This document shows, one piece after another, positions 30,411-39,649 of a stretch of 46,164 bases of DNA. Source of the stretch: Tannockella sp964372125 (GTDB lineage Bacteria; Bacillota_I; Bacilli_A; Erysipelotrichales; Coprobacillaceae); assembly GCA_964372125.1 (NCBI GenBank), contig CAYJPL010000015.1, forward strand, positions 1 through 46,164, read 5' to 3'. The stretch's first letter is position 1, and every line of letters starts with the position of its first letter. The notes below the pieces were generated by a model. That model saw only the letters and a list, made by a program, of their open reading frames with translations. It made no database searches and was not told the origin of the DNA. The translations under genes were made by a program, and so were the position numbers.

Positions 30411-31256
30411 TTATGAACTGCTTTTATTTTCTACAACTAGTTGAGGATATGGTATGACAATACCTTGCTTATCAAACTCTTCTTTTACTTGTATTCGCAA
30501 ATCAGATAATAGTGTAAATCCAGTTGCATTATCAACTGTAAAAATGGTTGCTCTAAGTAAAATACTAGAGTCTTTTAAATCCATACACAAGACTTCAATT
30601 TGTGGTTTTCCTTCTTGTACATCTTCAGGTAGACGTGTATCGATAGCCAGTGGATGCTTACTAGCTATCTCTTGGATTATACTAATTGCTTTTTCGATAT
30701 TACTTTCATAACTAATATCCATCATTAAATAGTTTGCCTTACTATCAACAATGTTTGAAACATTCTCAATCATTGTCTTATTCATAATTGAATTTGGAAT
30801 AATAATCTGTGTTTTTTCTAAAGTTTCAATAATGGTATGGCGAAGTGTAATAGTAATAACTTTCCCACGCACGGTTTCTTCTGGAAGAGAAATTAAATCA
30901 CCAACACTATACGGATGATAAGCGATGATCATCATACCATTTATCATGTTACTAGCAGCCTCTTGTGAGGCTAAACCAATTATTACCGCAAATAATCCCC
31001 CACTCGCAAGTAAGGCGGTTAAAACAGAAGACATTGAACGTATTTGCATAAAGAATACGAGTATGACTATAAAAGTAAATAGTCCTTTTTGTATTCTTTT
31101 TGATACAAGTATGCTTTTAGGCCAACGTTTCTTTATGAATTTATTAGTTATCCAAAATGAAATAATTAATAATACAGAAACGATAACTGTAGATGTAATT
31201 GCTTCTATGATTCCATTTATAAATAATGCATTTATTCGAATATATATTTGTTCCAT
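30411..31256 (-). CDS. MscS-family mechanosensitive channel
   Basis: A 281-residue channel of the small MscS type that opens under hypo-osmotic stress. There are three membrane helices (about 15-40, 57-77 and 79-110). The third, pore-lining helix carries the Gly/Ala-rich LLASGGLFAVIIGLASQEAASNMINGM. The beta domain follows with YSVGDLISLP, GKVITITLRHTIIET and IIIPNS, and then the alpha/beta cytosolic vestibule. The length matches E. coli MscS (286). GGAG lies 7-8 nt upstream. A downstream zinc-ribbon membrane protein may be in the same unit. Confidence 0.9.
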   Translation of the reverse strand: MEQIYIRINALFINGIIEAITSTVIVSVLLIISFWITNKFIKKRWPKSILVSKRIQKGLFTFIVILVFFMQIRSMSSVLTALLASGGLFAVIIGLASQEAASNMINGMMIIAYHPYSVGDLISLPEETVRGKVITITLRHTIIETLEKTQIIIPNSIMNKTMIENVSNIVDSKANYLMMDISYESNIEKAISIIQEIASKHPLAIDTRLPEDVQEGKPQIEVLCMDLKDSSILLRATIFTVDNATGFTLLSDLRIQVKEEFDKQGIVIPYPQLVVENKSSS

Positions 31257-31421
31257 ATAATCACTCCTATCTTTTATATTATACTAAAAATTGTAAAATA
31301 ATAAACCTATATAAGAATAATATATTTATATAATGCTCTAAAAAAACGAACTAATAAAAATATATTTTATTTGTATTTTTTTGAAAAACTCATATAATAT
31401 ACAAAAAAAGGGGGAAATCTT

Positions 31422-32201
31422 ATGATAGATGGACATATGCATCTAGAGTATGGAGATATTAGTGTAGAGTATGTATTAGAATTCGTAGAACAAGCAAAAA
31501 AAATGAATATTGATAAAATACATATTTTAGACCATACTCATCGTTTTGAAGAATTTGAAGTTATTTATGAAGAATTAAAAAATATACCACAACAAAAAAC
31601 ATGGTTAGAAAAAAAGAAGTTAGAACCACTATCTACATATCATAAAGTTATAGAAGAAGTAAAAAAACTCAAACTAGATGTTGAGGTATTATTTGGTTTA
31701 GAGGTTTGTTACGTACCACAACATGAAAAGTATATAAGAAAAATATTAGATCAATATCCTTACGATTTTGTAGTCGGAGCAATACACTCGATAGATGGCT
31801 TATTATATGATATGAACTTTTCAAAAGAAATCTTGTGGGATAAATATGATGTGGATTATATTTATAAACGTTACTATCAATTAATAGAAGATGTAATAAC
31901 ATCAGGTATGTTTACTCAATTAGCGCATATGGATACAATTAAAATGTTTAATTATTATCCAAATTATGATTTAACCGATACATACAAAAAAATCGCAAAG
32001 TTAACCATTGAAAATAATGTACTTGTAGAAAATAACACAGGGTGTTACTACCGATATGGTCATCTTGATAAAGGGCTTAATGGTGAATTATTAAAATCAT
32101 TAAAAGGAGCAGGTGTTAAGTTTATAACTGCAAGTGATGCACATTTTCCCCGTGATGTTGGGAAAAATATTATTGATATATACAATATTACTTTCAAATA
32201 G
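31422..32201 (+). CDS. PHP-domain phosphatase, histidinol-phosphatase-like
   Basis: A 259-residue PHP-superfamily metal hydrolase. Metal-binding motifs are DGHMHLE (3-9), LDHTHR (about 36-41), GLEVCY, IHSID, AHMD and SDAHFPRDV near the end, the order seen in HisJ-type histidinol phosphatases. No other histidine genes are in the window, so it may instead act on another phosphomonoester. AAAGGGGG lies upstream. The 165-bp region before it is AT-rich with a TATAAT-like -10. Single gene with terminator. Confidence 0.82.
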   Translation: MIDGHMHLEYGDISVEYVLEFVEQAKKMNIDKIHILDHTHRFEEFEVIYEELKNIPQQKTWLEKKKLEPLSTYHKVIEEVKKLKLDVEVLFGLEVCYVPQHEKYIRKILDQYPYDFVVGAIHSIDGLLYDMNFSKEILWDKYDVDYIYKRYYQLIEDVITSGMFTQLAHMDTIKMFNYYPNYDLTDTYKKIAKLTIENNVLVENNTGCYYRYGHLDKGLNGELLKSLKGAGVKFITASDAHFPRDVGKNIIDIYNITFK

Positions 32202-32226
32202 ATGCTAAGGCATCTATTATTTTTTT
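32197..32226 (+). terminator. Terminator of the PHP phosphatase gene
   Basis: AATAGATGC/GCATCTATT with a 4-nt loop is followed by ATTTTTTT and overlaps the stop codon. Confidence 0.88.
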
Positions 32227-32318
32227 GTATATTTTTATGAAAAATAGAATTTTGAACATACTAAAATATGTTTTTTGTAAAAAAATATCAATTTATTTAA
32301 AAAAAACAACAAAATCAG

Positions 32319-32347
32319 TAGACAAAACATATTGTATACAATATAAT
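32319..32347 (+). promoter_or_regulatory. Promoter of serC-serA with overlapping palindrome
   Basis: TAGACA at 32319-32324, a 17-bp spacer and TATAAT at 32342-32347. The perfect palindrome TTGTATACAA (32332-32341) occupies the spacer right up to the -10 and could be an operator. Confidence 0.65.
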
Positions 32348-32377
32348 CTAAAAAACTAATGAAAAGGAGGATTATAA

Positions 32378-33469
32378 ATGGTTACAAAGAGAATGTTTAA
32401 TTTTTCAGCAGGTCCATCAATGTTGCCAGAGGTGGTTTTACAAAAAGCTGCCAGTGAGTTATTGAATTTCCAAGAAACTGGAATGAGTGTTATGGAGATG
32501 AGTCATAGATCCTCTGCGTATTTAGAAATATTTGAAAAAACAAAGACTATGTTAAAAAAGGTAATGAATATACCTGAAGATTATGAAGTATTATTACTTC
32601 ATGGAGGAGCAACACTACAGTTTTCAATGATACCACTAAACTTCATAAAAGAAGGTGTAGGAAATTATGTGGTTACTGGTGCATTTTCAAAAAAAGCAAT
32701 GCAAGAGGCAAAGAAATTTGGAGATATACATGTTTGTTATGATGGTAGTGAAAAAAATTATAAAGTAATTCCTAGAAATGATGAATTGCAAGTGAGTGAA
32801 AATGCTAGTTATGTTCATTATTGTGCTAACAATACAATATATGGTACAGAGTGGGATTATATCCCAGATACAAATGGAGTACCATTGATTTGTGATATGT
32901 CTTCGAATATTTTATCTAAGCCAGTTGATGTTTCAAAGTTTGATATGATTTATGCAGGGGCTCAAAAAAACATGGGTATTGCAGGGCTTGGAGTAATTAT
33001 CGTAAAGAAATCATTTGTTAGTGAAGTAACTAGTAATATTCCAGTATTGATGGAATATAAGACAATGTTAGATAACGATTCGATGTATAATACACCACCA
33101 GCATATGCAATTTATATGCTAGGTCTTGTGTTAGAATGGATTGATAGCTTTGGGGGATTAGAAGCTATGGAAAAACACAATATTAAAAAGGCAAACAAAT
33201 TGTATGACTACATCGATAAAAGTGATTTTTACACATTACATAGTGATAAAGAGAATCGCTCAAATATGAATGTGACATTCACAACACCATCAAAAGAATT
33301 AGATGCAATGTTCGTGGATCAAAGTCAAAAATTAGAAATGTCTAATTTAAAAGGACATCGCTCTGTTGGGGGAATTCGAGCGTCGATTTATAATGCAATG
33401 CCAGTTGAAGGTATTGAAAAATTACTTACATTTATGAAAGATTTTGAAAAAAATCAGGGGGTTCAATAA
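32378..33469 (+). CDS. serC: Phosphoserine aminotransferase
   Basis: A 363-residue PLP-dependent aminotransferase that converts 3-phosphohydroxypyruvate to phosphoserine. Seen: FNFSAGPSMLP at the start (the conserved N-FSAGP), EMSHRSSAYLEI, LLLHGGATLQF, the PLP-lysine segment YAGAQKNMG, and GHRSVGGIRASIYNAMP near the C-terminus. GGAGG lies 7 nt before the ATG. The stop codon overlaps the serA start by one base (TAATG), so the two are translationally coupled. No serB-type phosphatase is in the window; the HAD protein at 2906-3691 is not adjacent. Confidence 0.95.
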   Translation: MVTKRMFNFSAGPSMLPEVVLQKAASELLNFQETGMSVMEMSHRSSAYLEIFEKTKTMLKKVMNIPEDYEVLLLHGGATLQFSMIPLNFIKEGVGNYVVTGAFSKKAMQEAKKFGDIHVCYDGSEKNYKVIPRNDELQVSENASYVHYCANNTIYGTEWDYIPDTNGVPLICDMSSNILSKPVDVSKFDMIYAGAQKNMGIAGLGVIIVKKSFVSEVTSNIPVLMEYKTMLDNDSMYNTPPAYAIYMLGLVLEWIDSFGGLEAMEKHNIKKANKLYDYIDKSDFYTLHSDKENRSNMNVTFTTPSKELDAMFVDQSQKLEMSNLKGHRSVGGIRASIYNAMPVEGIEKLLTFMKDFEKNQGVQ

Positions 33470-34629
33470 TGTATAAAGTTAAATTAATGAATAAAATCTC
33501 TACAGTTGGAACAAGTCGCTTTAGTGATGCGTATACATATGATGAAGATTTGAAAGAAGAGGATGCAATTTTAGTTAGATCTGCATCATTACATGAATAT
33601 GAGTTTTCTAAAGAAGTTAAAGCAATTGCCAGAGCGGGGGCGGGTGTAAACAATATTCCTATTGAAAAGTGTAGTAAACAAGGAATAGTTGTTTTTAATA
33701 CACCAGGTGCAAATGCTAATGCAGTAAAAGAATTGGTATTATGTAGCTTATTTCTTTCTTCAAGAAAGATTGTTGAGAGTATTGATTGGGTTAGTAAACA
33801 GGGGAATGATGAAAATATTGGTGCAACTGCTGAAAAACAAAAAGCAAATTATATAGGTCCAGAGATTGAAGGAAAAAAACTTGGAATCATTGGCTTAGGT
33901 GCAATTGGTGTAGCAGTAGCAAATGCAGCAACAAAATTAGGTATGGAAGTATGGGGGTATGATCCTTACCTATCAGTCAATGCGGCGTGGGGTATGTCGC
34001 GTTGGGTGAAGAATGGTCAATCATTAGATACCATTTTTAAAGAGTGTGATTATATTTCATTACATGTTCCATCAACAAAAGATACGCTTGGTTTTATTAA
34101 TCAAGATGCTTTTGAAAAGATGAAACCAGGTGTGAAAATCTTAAATTTTGCTAGGGGGGATCTAGTGAATAATGAAGATTTATTACAAGCAATAGATAAT
34201 AATATAGTAGGAAAATATATTAGTGATTTTGCGAGCCAAGAATTAATTGGTAAAGAAAATATTATTTTACTTCCACATTTAGGAGCATCTACACCAGAGT
34301 CTGAAGATAACTGTGCAAAGATGGCAGTAAAACAATTACGCGATTACCTAGAAAATGGAAATATCAAAAATTCAGTAAATTTTCCAGAGGTAATACAGCC
34401 ACGTGAATCTAAAACGCGTATATGTATTATTAATGAAAATGTTCCAAATATGCTTGCTAGTATTTCTATACTATTTGCGAGTCATAATGTTAACATTGAA
34501 AATATGGTTAATAAATCAAAAGGGGATTATGCATATACACTAATTGATACTAATGGCGTTGTATGTGATGAAATATTAAAGGGAATAGAAAATCTTGACG
34601 GAATTGTAGATATAAGAGTTATTGAGTAG
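33469..34629 (+). CDS. serA: D-3-phosphoglycerate dehydrogenase
   Basis: A 386-residue NAD-dependent dehydrogenase that oxidises 3-phosphoglycerate, the first step of serine synthesis. The NAD-binding loop is GIIGLGAIGVAVANAA (about 139-154). Catalytic motifs are NFARGDLVN (Arg) and LLPHLGAST (His). A C-terminal ACT-like domain (about 316-386, starting TRICIINENVPNMLA) may bind serine for feedback. The length is of the short SerA type, without the extra ASB domain of 525-residue forms. It shares TAATG with serC and is followed by a terminator. Confidence 0.94.
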   Translation: MYKVKLMNKISTVGTSRFSDAYTYDEDLKEEDAILVRSASLHEYEFSKEVKAIARAGAGVNNIPIEKCSKQGIVVFNTPGANANAVKELVLCSLFLSSRKIVESIDWVSKQGNDENIGATAEKQKANYIGPEIEGKKLGIIGLGAIGVAVANAATKLGMEVWGYDPYLSVNAAWGMSRWVKNGQSLDTIFKECDYISLHVPSTKDTLGFINQDAFEKMKPGVKILNFARGDLVNNEDLLQAIDNNIVGKYISDFASQELIGKENIILLPHLGASTPESEDNCAKMAVKQLRDYLENGNIKNSVNFPEVIQPRESKTRICIINENVPNMLASISILFASHNVNIENMVNKSKGDYAYTLIDTNGVVCDEILKGIENLDGIVDIRVIE

Positions 34630-34650
34630 GCAAAATGCCTACTCTTTTAT
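34624..34650 (+). terminator. Terminator of serC-serA
   Basis: GAGTAGGC/GCCTACTC with a 5-nt loop is followed by TTTTAT and overlaps the serA stop. Confidence 0.88.
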
Positions 34651-34652
34651 AT

Positions 34653-34679
34653 AAAAAAACTCTTTGAAAACAAAGAGTT
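34653..34679 (-). terminator. Terminator of the MFS gene
   Basis: AACTCTTTG/CAAAGAGTT with a 4-nt loop. On the minus strand it is followed by a run of T. Confidence 0.85.
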
Positions 34680-35838
34680 ACTCGACGGATTTGAAGTGTT
34701 TGGTTGTAATAACTAAAACAAGTGCAACCGCAAAAAATATAGAACTGATTAAAAAGATAACATAACTTGATGAATATTCATATACAAAACCAAATACATA
34801 TCCAAGTATTGCTCTAACAAGTGCCATTGAAGCATTAAATAATGTAATTGCAGTTCCTAAGACAGCAGGACTTACTGTTTTTTGTATATATGTGAGTGTT
34901 CCAACAGCAACGCAAGCTACACCTAAGCAATGAACAATAGAAACAATTAAGAATGCAACAGTATTTGAAACAAATGCATAGACTAGAAAGCGTACTAACA
35001 TACTTACAATCGCAATGATATAGAATTTTTTGTAACCGATTTTTTTAATAACACGAAAGGCAATAGCTAAGAATACTACTTCTGGTAAAACAGTAATAAA
35101 TGTTAACCAGCTAATCATAGAATCACTTCCGTGTAATGTATTTACAAGGTGGTTTCCACCAAATACCATAGCAGCTTCTAGAACTGCTGAAGTTAAAAGT
35201 GAGATTAAAAGTATAAATCTATAATCTGTATTTTTAAGTAAGTCTTTTATAGGTACTTTATTTTTCTTGTCTTTTTCCTTATTGTTATTTTCTTTAGGAA
35301 AACCAAAAGAAATGATAAAGCTACCAAATAATAATGCGGCATAAATCGCAAATAATGGTCCATCTAAACCAATTAAATCTGCAAGAAAGCCAACTGCCAT
35401 AGCACATAACATATAACCAAGAGACCCCATTGCACGAATAGAACCGTAGTTTGTATTTGTTCGTTGAGTATAGCTACTAGTTATAGTATCTGCTAGTGGC
35501 ATAATACCTATACGTAATACCTCAAGTCCAACAGCACTTAAAATAATGGCGGTATAAACCATTGATGATGAATAAAAATACACTGCAACTATCGAAGCAA
35601 GTAAAGCAAATTGAATTAATGCGGTATATTTTTTTGTACGGTCTCCAACAATTCCCCATAAAGGCATAGTACATACACCAAGAATTAAACTAAGTGACGT
35701 GATTAGTCCGATTTGAGATCCTGTAAGTCCGCGACTGTTTTCTAAGTATACATTTATATATGGTGCAAAGGCTCCAACTGCACCAAGAAAAACAAAATAA
35801 AATGATTTAAAAGTAAATGTCTGTTTATCAAATTTCAT
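34678..35838 (-). CDS. Major facilitator superfamily permease (MFS_1-like)
   Basis: A 386-residue, 12-helix membrane transporter. The N-half has the family motif between helices 2 and 3 (PLWGIVGDRTKKY), and a charged cytosolic loop (KENNNKEKDKKNK) separates the halves at about residue 180. The pattern YFVFLGAVGAFAPYINVYL at the start resembles the LacY/NupG/HcaT-like MFS_1 group, which carry sugars, nucleosides or aromatic acids by proton symport. The substrate is unknown. GGAGG lies 6 nt upstream of the ATG. It is a single gene, convergent with serA and divergent from ridA. Confidence 0.82.
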   Translation of the reverse strand: MKFDKQTFTFKSFYFVFLGAVGAFAPYINVYLENSRGLTGSQIGLITSLSLILGVCTMPLWGIVGDRTKKYTALIQFALLASIVAVYFYSSSMVYTAIILSAVGLEVLRIGIMPLADTITSSYTQRTNTNYGSIRAMGSLGYMLCAMAVGFLADLIGLDGPLFAIYAALLFGSFIISFGFPKENNNKEKDKKNKVPIKDLLKNTDYRFILLISLLTSAVLEAAMVFGGNHLVNTLHGSDSMISWLTFITVLPEVVFLAIAFRVIKKIGYKKFYIIAIVSMLVRFLVYAFVSNTVAFLIVSIVHCLGVACVAVGTLTYIQKTVSPAVLGTAITLFNASMALVRAILGYVFGFVYEYSSSYVIFLISSIFFAVALVLVITTKHFKSVE

Positions 35839-35973
35839 ATAATACCTCCAATTCCAACTTCAATATAATATAATATTATAAGTTTTAAATCTAGTATTTT
35901 CTATTAAAGAAAAAATAATGTCATTAATTGTTAAATAGTAGTATAATTTTGAATATAACTAGGAGGAATAATT

Positions 35974-36348
35974 ATGAAAAATATTGTAAAAACAAGTAAT
36001 GCACCTGGAGCTATTGGGCCATACAGTCAAGGTGTGAATATCGGGGATCTATATTTCTTTTCAGGTCAAATCCCTTTGGATCCACAAACTGGTCTAATGG
36101 AAGAAGGGATTCAAGCACAAACTAAACAATCATTAGAAAATGTTAAAGCTTTGTTGGTAAGCCAAGGATTAGGATTTGAAAATGTTGTAAAAGTAACAGT
36201 ATTTTTAGATAATATGGATGATTTTGTGGCAGTAAATGAAATTTATGCAACTTACTTTGTAGAGCCGTACCCTGCACGTAGTGCTGTAGAAGTTGCTAGA
36301 CTTCCAAAAGGCGCATTAATTGAAATTGAAGTAATTGCAAGTAAATAA
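35974..36348 (+). CDS. ridA: RidA-family enamine/imine deaminase
   Basis: A 124-residue RidA/YjgF/YabJ protein that hydrolyses reactive enamine or imine intermediates from PLP enzymes such as serine/threonine dehydratase. Conserved segments are APGAIGPYSQG (10-20), FSGQIPLDPQTG, NVVKVTVFLDNMDDF, and YPARSAVEVARLPKGALIEIEVIA with the catalytic Arg in PARSA. AGGAGG lies 7-8 nt before the ATG. It has a very strong terminator. The presence of PLP enzymes nearby (serC, cysK) is consistent but not a special link. Confidence 0.95.
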   Translation: MKNIVKTSNAPGAIGPYSQGVNIGDLYFFSGQIPLDPQTGLMEEGIQAQTKQSLENVKALLVSQGLGFENVVKVTVFLDNMDDFVAVNEIYATYFVEPYPARSAVEVARLPKGALIEIEVIASK

Positions 36349-36391
36349 AAAGGACTAATGTGCTCTAAGCACATTAGTCCTTTACTTTTTA
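36349..36391. terminator. Bidirectional terminator between ridA and uppP
   Basis: A 15-bp perfect stem (36349-36363 and 36369-36383) with a 5-nt loop and A/T flanks on both sides. It serves both convergent genes. Confidence 0.92.
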
Positions 36392-36394
36392 TAA

Positions 36395-37237
36395 TTATAA
36401 AAATAATAGTGTTAAGATACCAACAGTGAAACAATATATTGAAAAAATATTCAATTTTTGTTTTTGTAATATCTTAAATAATAAATGTAGTGCAAGGTAT
36501 GTAACTATTGCACTAGTAAAAAATGCTACTAGATATGGTAACCATAACGTTGCTAGTGTAGGGGAACTAATTAAATCACCTAACTTTAAAATAATTGCTC
36601 CTAAACTAACAGGCATAAACATGAAGAATGAAAAATCACGTGCTGCTTTTTGATTCAATCCACCAATCATACCACCAGTGATTGTAGCCCCGCTTCGAGA
36701 AATTCCTGGTAAAAGCGCCAATACCTGAAATAGTCCCATACGTAATGCATCAAAAAGATTTATATTTTTTGAAGTTTTGTGACCATTATATCCAAATTTA
36801 TGTACATATAATAGGAAAATCGCAGTTGCCAGTAAGCTACATCCAACGAGTTTTGGGTTAGAAAATGCCACCTCAATTTGATCACTAAATAATAATCCGG
36901 CAAGTCCAGCTGGAATTGTTGCAACAATTAGTAAAATACAATAACGAAAGTTTGCAATTTCTTTTTTCCTTGATTGGGGTTTGGTTATATAAGTTATGAA
37001 GCTTGTGATAAGTGCTATAAGGTCATGTCGATAATAGAACATAATCGCAAAAAGTGAACCAGTATTAACAATTACCTCGAATGTAATATCATTGATTTGT
37101 GGGACAAGTAACCCACATTTTTCTAGAATGCTTTGAAAAATCACTAAGTGTCCACTACTTGAAATAGGAATTGGTTCACTGAACCCTTGGATGGCTCCTA
37201 GTAGACCATATATTAATGTATTGATAAGTAAATCCAT
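36395..37237 (-). CDS. uppP: Undecaprenyl-diphosphatase UppP/BacA
   Basis: A 280-residue integral membrane phosphatase that recycles undecaprenyl diphosphate for wall synthesis; extra copies can give bacitracin resistance. It has about eight helices. Catalytic motifs are QGFSEPIPISSSGH (17-30; the Q-x-x-x-E form of the (E/Q)xxxE motif and the PISSSGH loop) and LLPGISRSGATITGG (about 169-183). It works with the TagO-like transferase and RodA-dependent synthesis on the same lipid carrier. GAGGTGA lies just upstream. It is separated from trpS by a terminator hairpin. Confidence 0.94.
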   Translation of the reverse strand: MDLLINTLIYGLLGAIQGFSEPIPISSSGHLVIFQSILEKCGLLVPQINDITFEVIVNTGSLFAIMFYYRHDLIALITSFITYITKPQSRKKEIANFRYCILLIVATIPAGLAGLLFSDQIEVAFSNPKLVGCSLLATAIFLLYVHKFGYNGHKTSKNINLFDALRMGLFQVLALLPGISRSGATITGGMIGGLNQKAARDFSFFMFMPVSLGAIILKLGDLISSPTLATLWLPYLVAFFTSAIVTYLALHLLFKILQKQKLNIFSIYCFTVGILTLLFL

Positions 37238-37294
37238 AATTTCACCTCTTGCATATTATATCCTAAAAGACGGTAAAATAACATATAAACATTA

Positions 37295-37329
37295 TAAAAG
37301 TGCTATTTCACACGATGCGAAATAGCACT
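37295..37329 (-). terminator. Terminator of trpS
   Basis: AGTGCTATTTC/GAAATAGCACT (37299-37309 and 37319-37329) forms an 11-bp stem. On the minus strand it is followed by TTTT. Confidence 0.8.
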
Positions 37330-37345
37330 AAATGATTAAACAATA

Positions 37346-38332
37346 TTATTTTGTAATTGTTATTCCTATTTTCTTTTCAACTTTACGAAGTTTTTTTCTT
37401 GCAAGATTACGCGCTTTATTTGCACCATCAAATAATACTTCATCAATGTAGCTACCAGAAAGAACTTCTTTATAAGCTGCTTGAATTTTGGTGATTTCAC
37501 GCTCTACAATGTTTGCAAGGTCCTTTTTAAATTCACCATATCCACATCCTTGATATTTCTCTACAATATCTTCAATTGGAGTATTGTCAAGAATTGAATA
37601 AATAGATAATAAGTTTGAAATACCCGGTTTATTTTCCGTGTCAAATGCAATAATACCATCACTATCAGTTACAGCAGACATTATTTTTTTCTTAGAGACT
37701 GCTACATCATCTAAAATATAAATACAACCTTTTTGAGAATCATCTGATTTAGACATCTTTTTTAAAGGATTTTGTAAATCCATTATACGACCTCCAACTT
37801 TTGCAGTAAGTGGTTCAGGGATAGTAAAAGTATCACTATAACGATTATTGAACCTTTCAGCAATATCTCTTGCTAGTTCTACATGTTGTTTTTGGTCTTC
37901 ACCAACAGGCACAAAATCAGGATCATACATTAATATATCGGCGCTCATAAGTGATGGGTAATTAAAAATTCCCGCTCCAATACTTTCATTTTTACTTACC
38001 TTATCTTTGTATTGTGTCATTCTAGAGAGCTCTCCCATAGAAACCATACAACCTAAATACCATCCAAGTTGTGCGTGTTCAAGTACATCAGATTGTAGAA
38101 AAAGTGTAACTTTTTTAGGGTCTAATCCAGCGGCTAAGTATAGCGCAATTAAATCTTTAGTGTTTTTTCTTAGCTCTTTAGGTTCATTATATACAGTCAT
38201 TGAATGTAAATTAGCAATAAAAATATACATTTCAAACTCATCTTGATAACTTACAAATGGCTTGATTGCACCAATATAGTTACCTAGTGTTATCTTTCCA
38301 GTCGGCTTAATACCGCTTAACATTTTTTTCAT
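37346..38332 (-). CDS. trpS: Tryptophanyl-tRNA synthetase
   Basis: A 328-residue class I aminoacyl-tRNA synthetase. The HIGH-equivalent is TLGNYIGA (15-22) after SGIKPTG, and KMSKS lies at 192-196. GEDQKQHVELARDIA is a typical TrpS substrate-site segment. Length is normal. AAAGGAG lies 8-9 nt upstream. The 135-bp region to the divergent spx gene is too short to hold a T-box leader and shows none. trpS near spx is also found in B. subtilis. Confidence 0.96.
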   Translation of the reverse strand: MKKMLSGIKPTGKITLGNYIGAIKPFVSYQDEFEMYIFIANLHSMTVYNEPKELRKNTKDLIALYLAAGLDPKKVTLFLQSDVLEHAQLGWYLGCMVSMGELSRMTQYKDKVSKNESIGAGIFNYPSLMSADILMYDPDFVPVGEDQKQHVELARDIAERFNNRYSDTFTIPEPLTAKVGGRIMDLQNPLKKMSKSDDSQKGCIYILDDVAVSKKKIMSAVTDSDGIIAFDTENKPGISNLLSIYSILDNTPIEDIVEKYQGCGYGEFKKDLANIVEREITKIQAAYKEVLSGSYIDEVLFDGANKARNLARKKLRKVEKKIGITITK

Positions 38333-38467
38333 TTTAAAAACTCCTTTGTTGTTATAACAATAATTATAAGTATTTACATTTAGAAATGCAATTGTAAAAA
38401 AGAAAAAAATACATAGTAATGCAAAATGAAAAGGAGTATAATATAAGTAAGCAAGGAGGATGATGAT

Positions 38468-38929
38468 ATGATTCGTATATACACTGCGCCAAGTTGTGCA
38501 TCATGTAGAAAAGTGAAGTCATGGTTTAAAGAGCATCAAATTCCTTATGTGGAGAAAAACATTTTTTCTACGTTGCTACGCGATAATGAATTAAAAGAAT
38601 TGCTAGAACGAAGCGAGAATGGGACAGATGATATCATATCAAAACGTTCTAAAATTATTAAAGAGCGAAATGTAGATATCGAAAGCATGGCAATTAGTGA
38701 ATTAATTACGTTTATTAAAGCCAACCCATCCGTCTTAAAGAGACCGATTATGATCGATGAAAGAAGATTTCAAGTTGGCTATAATGCAGAAGAAATCAGA
38801 GTATTTATACCAAGAGAATTACGTCAAATGACAGAATGTCCAACAAGTGATTCTTGTCCACAATTTACGAGTAGTTCTGCTCTAACACTCAAAGAGTTAT
38901 ACCTAAAAGATCAGGGGTTGCAAAAATAA
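38468..38929 (+). CDS. spx: Spx-type redox regulator (ArsC family)
   Basis: A 153-residue Spx protein that binds the RNA polymerase alpha C-terminal domain and changes transcription under thiol stress. Cys10-Ala-Ser-Cys13 is the redox switch (TAPSCASCRK). RPIMID and the Spx-specific GYNAEEIRVFIPR follow at about 92-115. The C-terminus has two more Cys (CPTSDSC). It is slightly longer than B. subtilis Spx (131). AGGAGG lies 8 nt before the ATG. It is divergent from trpS, with CYTH, NAD kinase and RluD-type genes following, a shortened version of the B. subtilis order. Confidence 0.92.
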   Translation: MIRIYTAPSCASCRKVKSWFKEHQIPYVEKNIFSTLLRDNELKELLERSENGTDDIISKRSKIIKERNVDIESMAISELITFIKANPSVLKRPIMIDERRFQVGYNAEEIRVFIPRELRQMTECPTSDSCPQFTSSSALTLKELYLKDQGLQK

Positions 38930-38965
38930 TAGGCTAACATATGAGAGGTTAAATTAAACCATAAG

Positions 38966-39000
38966 AAAAAAAGGGAGATATATGCTCCCTCTTTTTTTTT
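38966..39000. terminator. Terminator between spx and the CYTH gene
   Basis: AGGGAG/CTCCCT with a 7-nt loop is flanked by an A run and a ten-T run. It can act in both directions. Confidence 0.88.
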
Positions 39001-39001
39001 G

Positions 39002-39568
39002 TTATTGCATTGAATCAATAACTCTTTTTATTTTACTAGGACAATTTTTTAAATACTCTATATTATATTTTGATGCAAGTTCTAAGAATTGTTGCAAACC
39101 AGCATCATGATTAATAACTTCATATTCAATTTCATAGTCACAAAGTCCGTTATAGGTGTTTTTATCTAAAGATAACACACCATAATCTAATTTAAAGTCG
39201 TAACGATATGTTGAAAGCGACATCTTCGAAACAAGTTCAATACTATTAATGTTATATTTCTTTAGTATGGTGAAAATTTCATTTTCAACTGGCTCTTGAT
39301 TTAGTATTTTGTTTTTTGTTTCTTCGCTTATGGTAATATTTGTTTCAATATTACCAATCTCTAAGCGTTGTTTCAATGTTAATTCATAGCGGTTATCAAA
39401 AGCGCGTATACGTAACATAAACAGTAGTTCATCAAGTATCGGGTGACTTAGGTAATAATTTGTTTGAAGATAGTGTGTATGATCGCCTTCGGTAAAATCA
39501 TTAAGGATATTTTGATATGTTGTCTTTGTTATTAAGGCTTTGAATTCGATTTCATGTATTGTTTCCAT
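39002..39568 (-). CDS. CYTH-domain protein (YjbK-like)
   Basis: A 188-residue CYTH-fold protein (triphosphate tunnel metalloenzyme superfamily). HEIEFKALI at the N-terminus holds the ExExK signature; RIRAFDNRYELTLKQR and a charged beta-rich body with LSLDKNTYNGLCDYEIEYEV follow. Members hydrolyse inorganic triphosphate, thiamine triphosphate or act as polyphosphate-type enzymes; the YjbK-like role in Bacillota is not settled. ATG 39568 is supported by GGAG 6 nt upstream. It is divergent from the NAD kinase gene, as a reduced yjbK-yjbN-yjbO cluster. Confidence 0.82.
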   Translation of the reverse strand: METIHEIEFKALITKTTYQNILNDFTEGDHTHYLQTNYYLSHPILDELLFMLRIRAFDNRYELTLKQRLEIGNIETNITISEETKNKILNQEPVENEIFTILKKYNINSIELVSKMSLSTYRYDFKLDYGVLSLDKNTYNGLCDYEIEYEVINHDAGLQQFLELASKYNIEYLKNCPSKIKRVIDSMQ

Positions 39569-39649
39569 AAGCATCTCCATTTACTGTTGTCTTGTATTAT
39601 TTATATGTATACTATATAGTATACATATAACACATGATGGGGGTCAAGT

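Noticed and set aside
31422..32201. Definite histidinol phosphatase HisJ
   Set aside because: PHP motifs fit, but there are no histidine genes around it, so only the family-level call is kept.
32202..32377. Riboswitch or T-box before serC
   Set aside because: Only a terminator, AT-rich sequence and a normal promoter with a small palindrome are visible.
38333..38467. T-box leader for trpS
   Set aside because: The region is only 135 bp, shared with the divergent spx promoter, and has no T-box core sequence.
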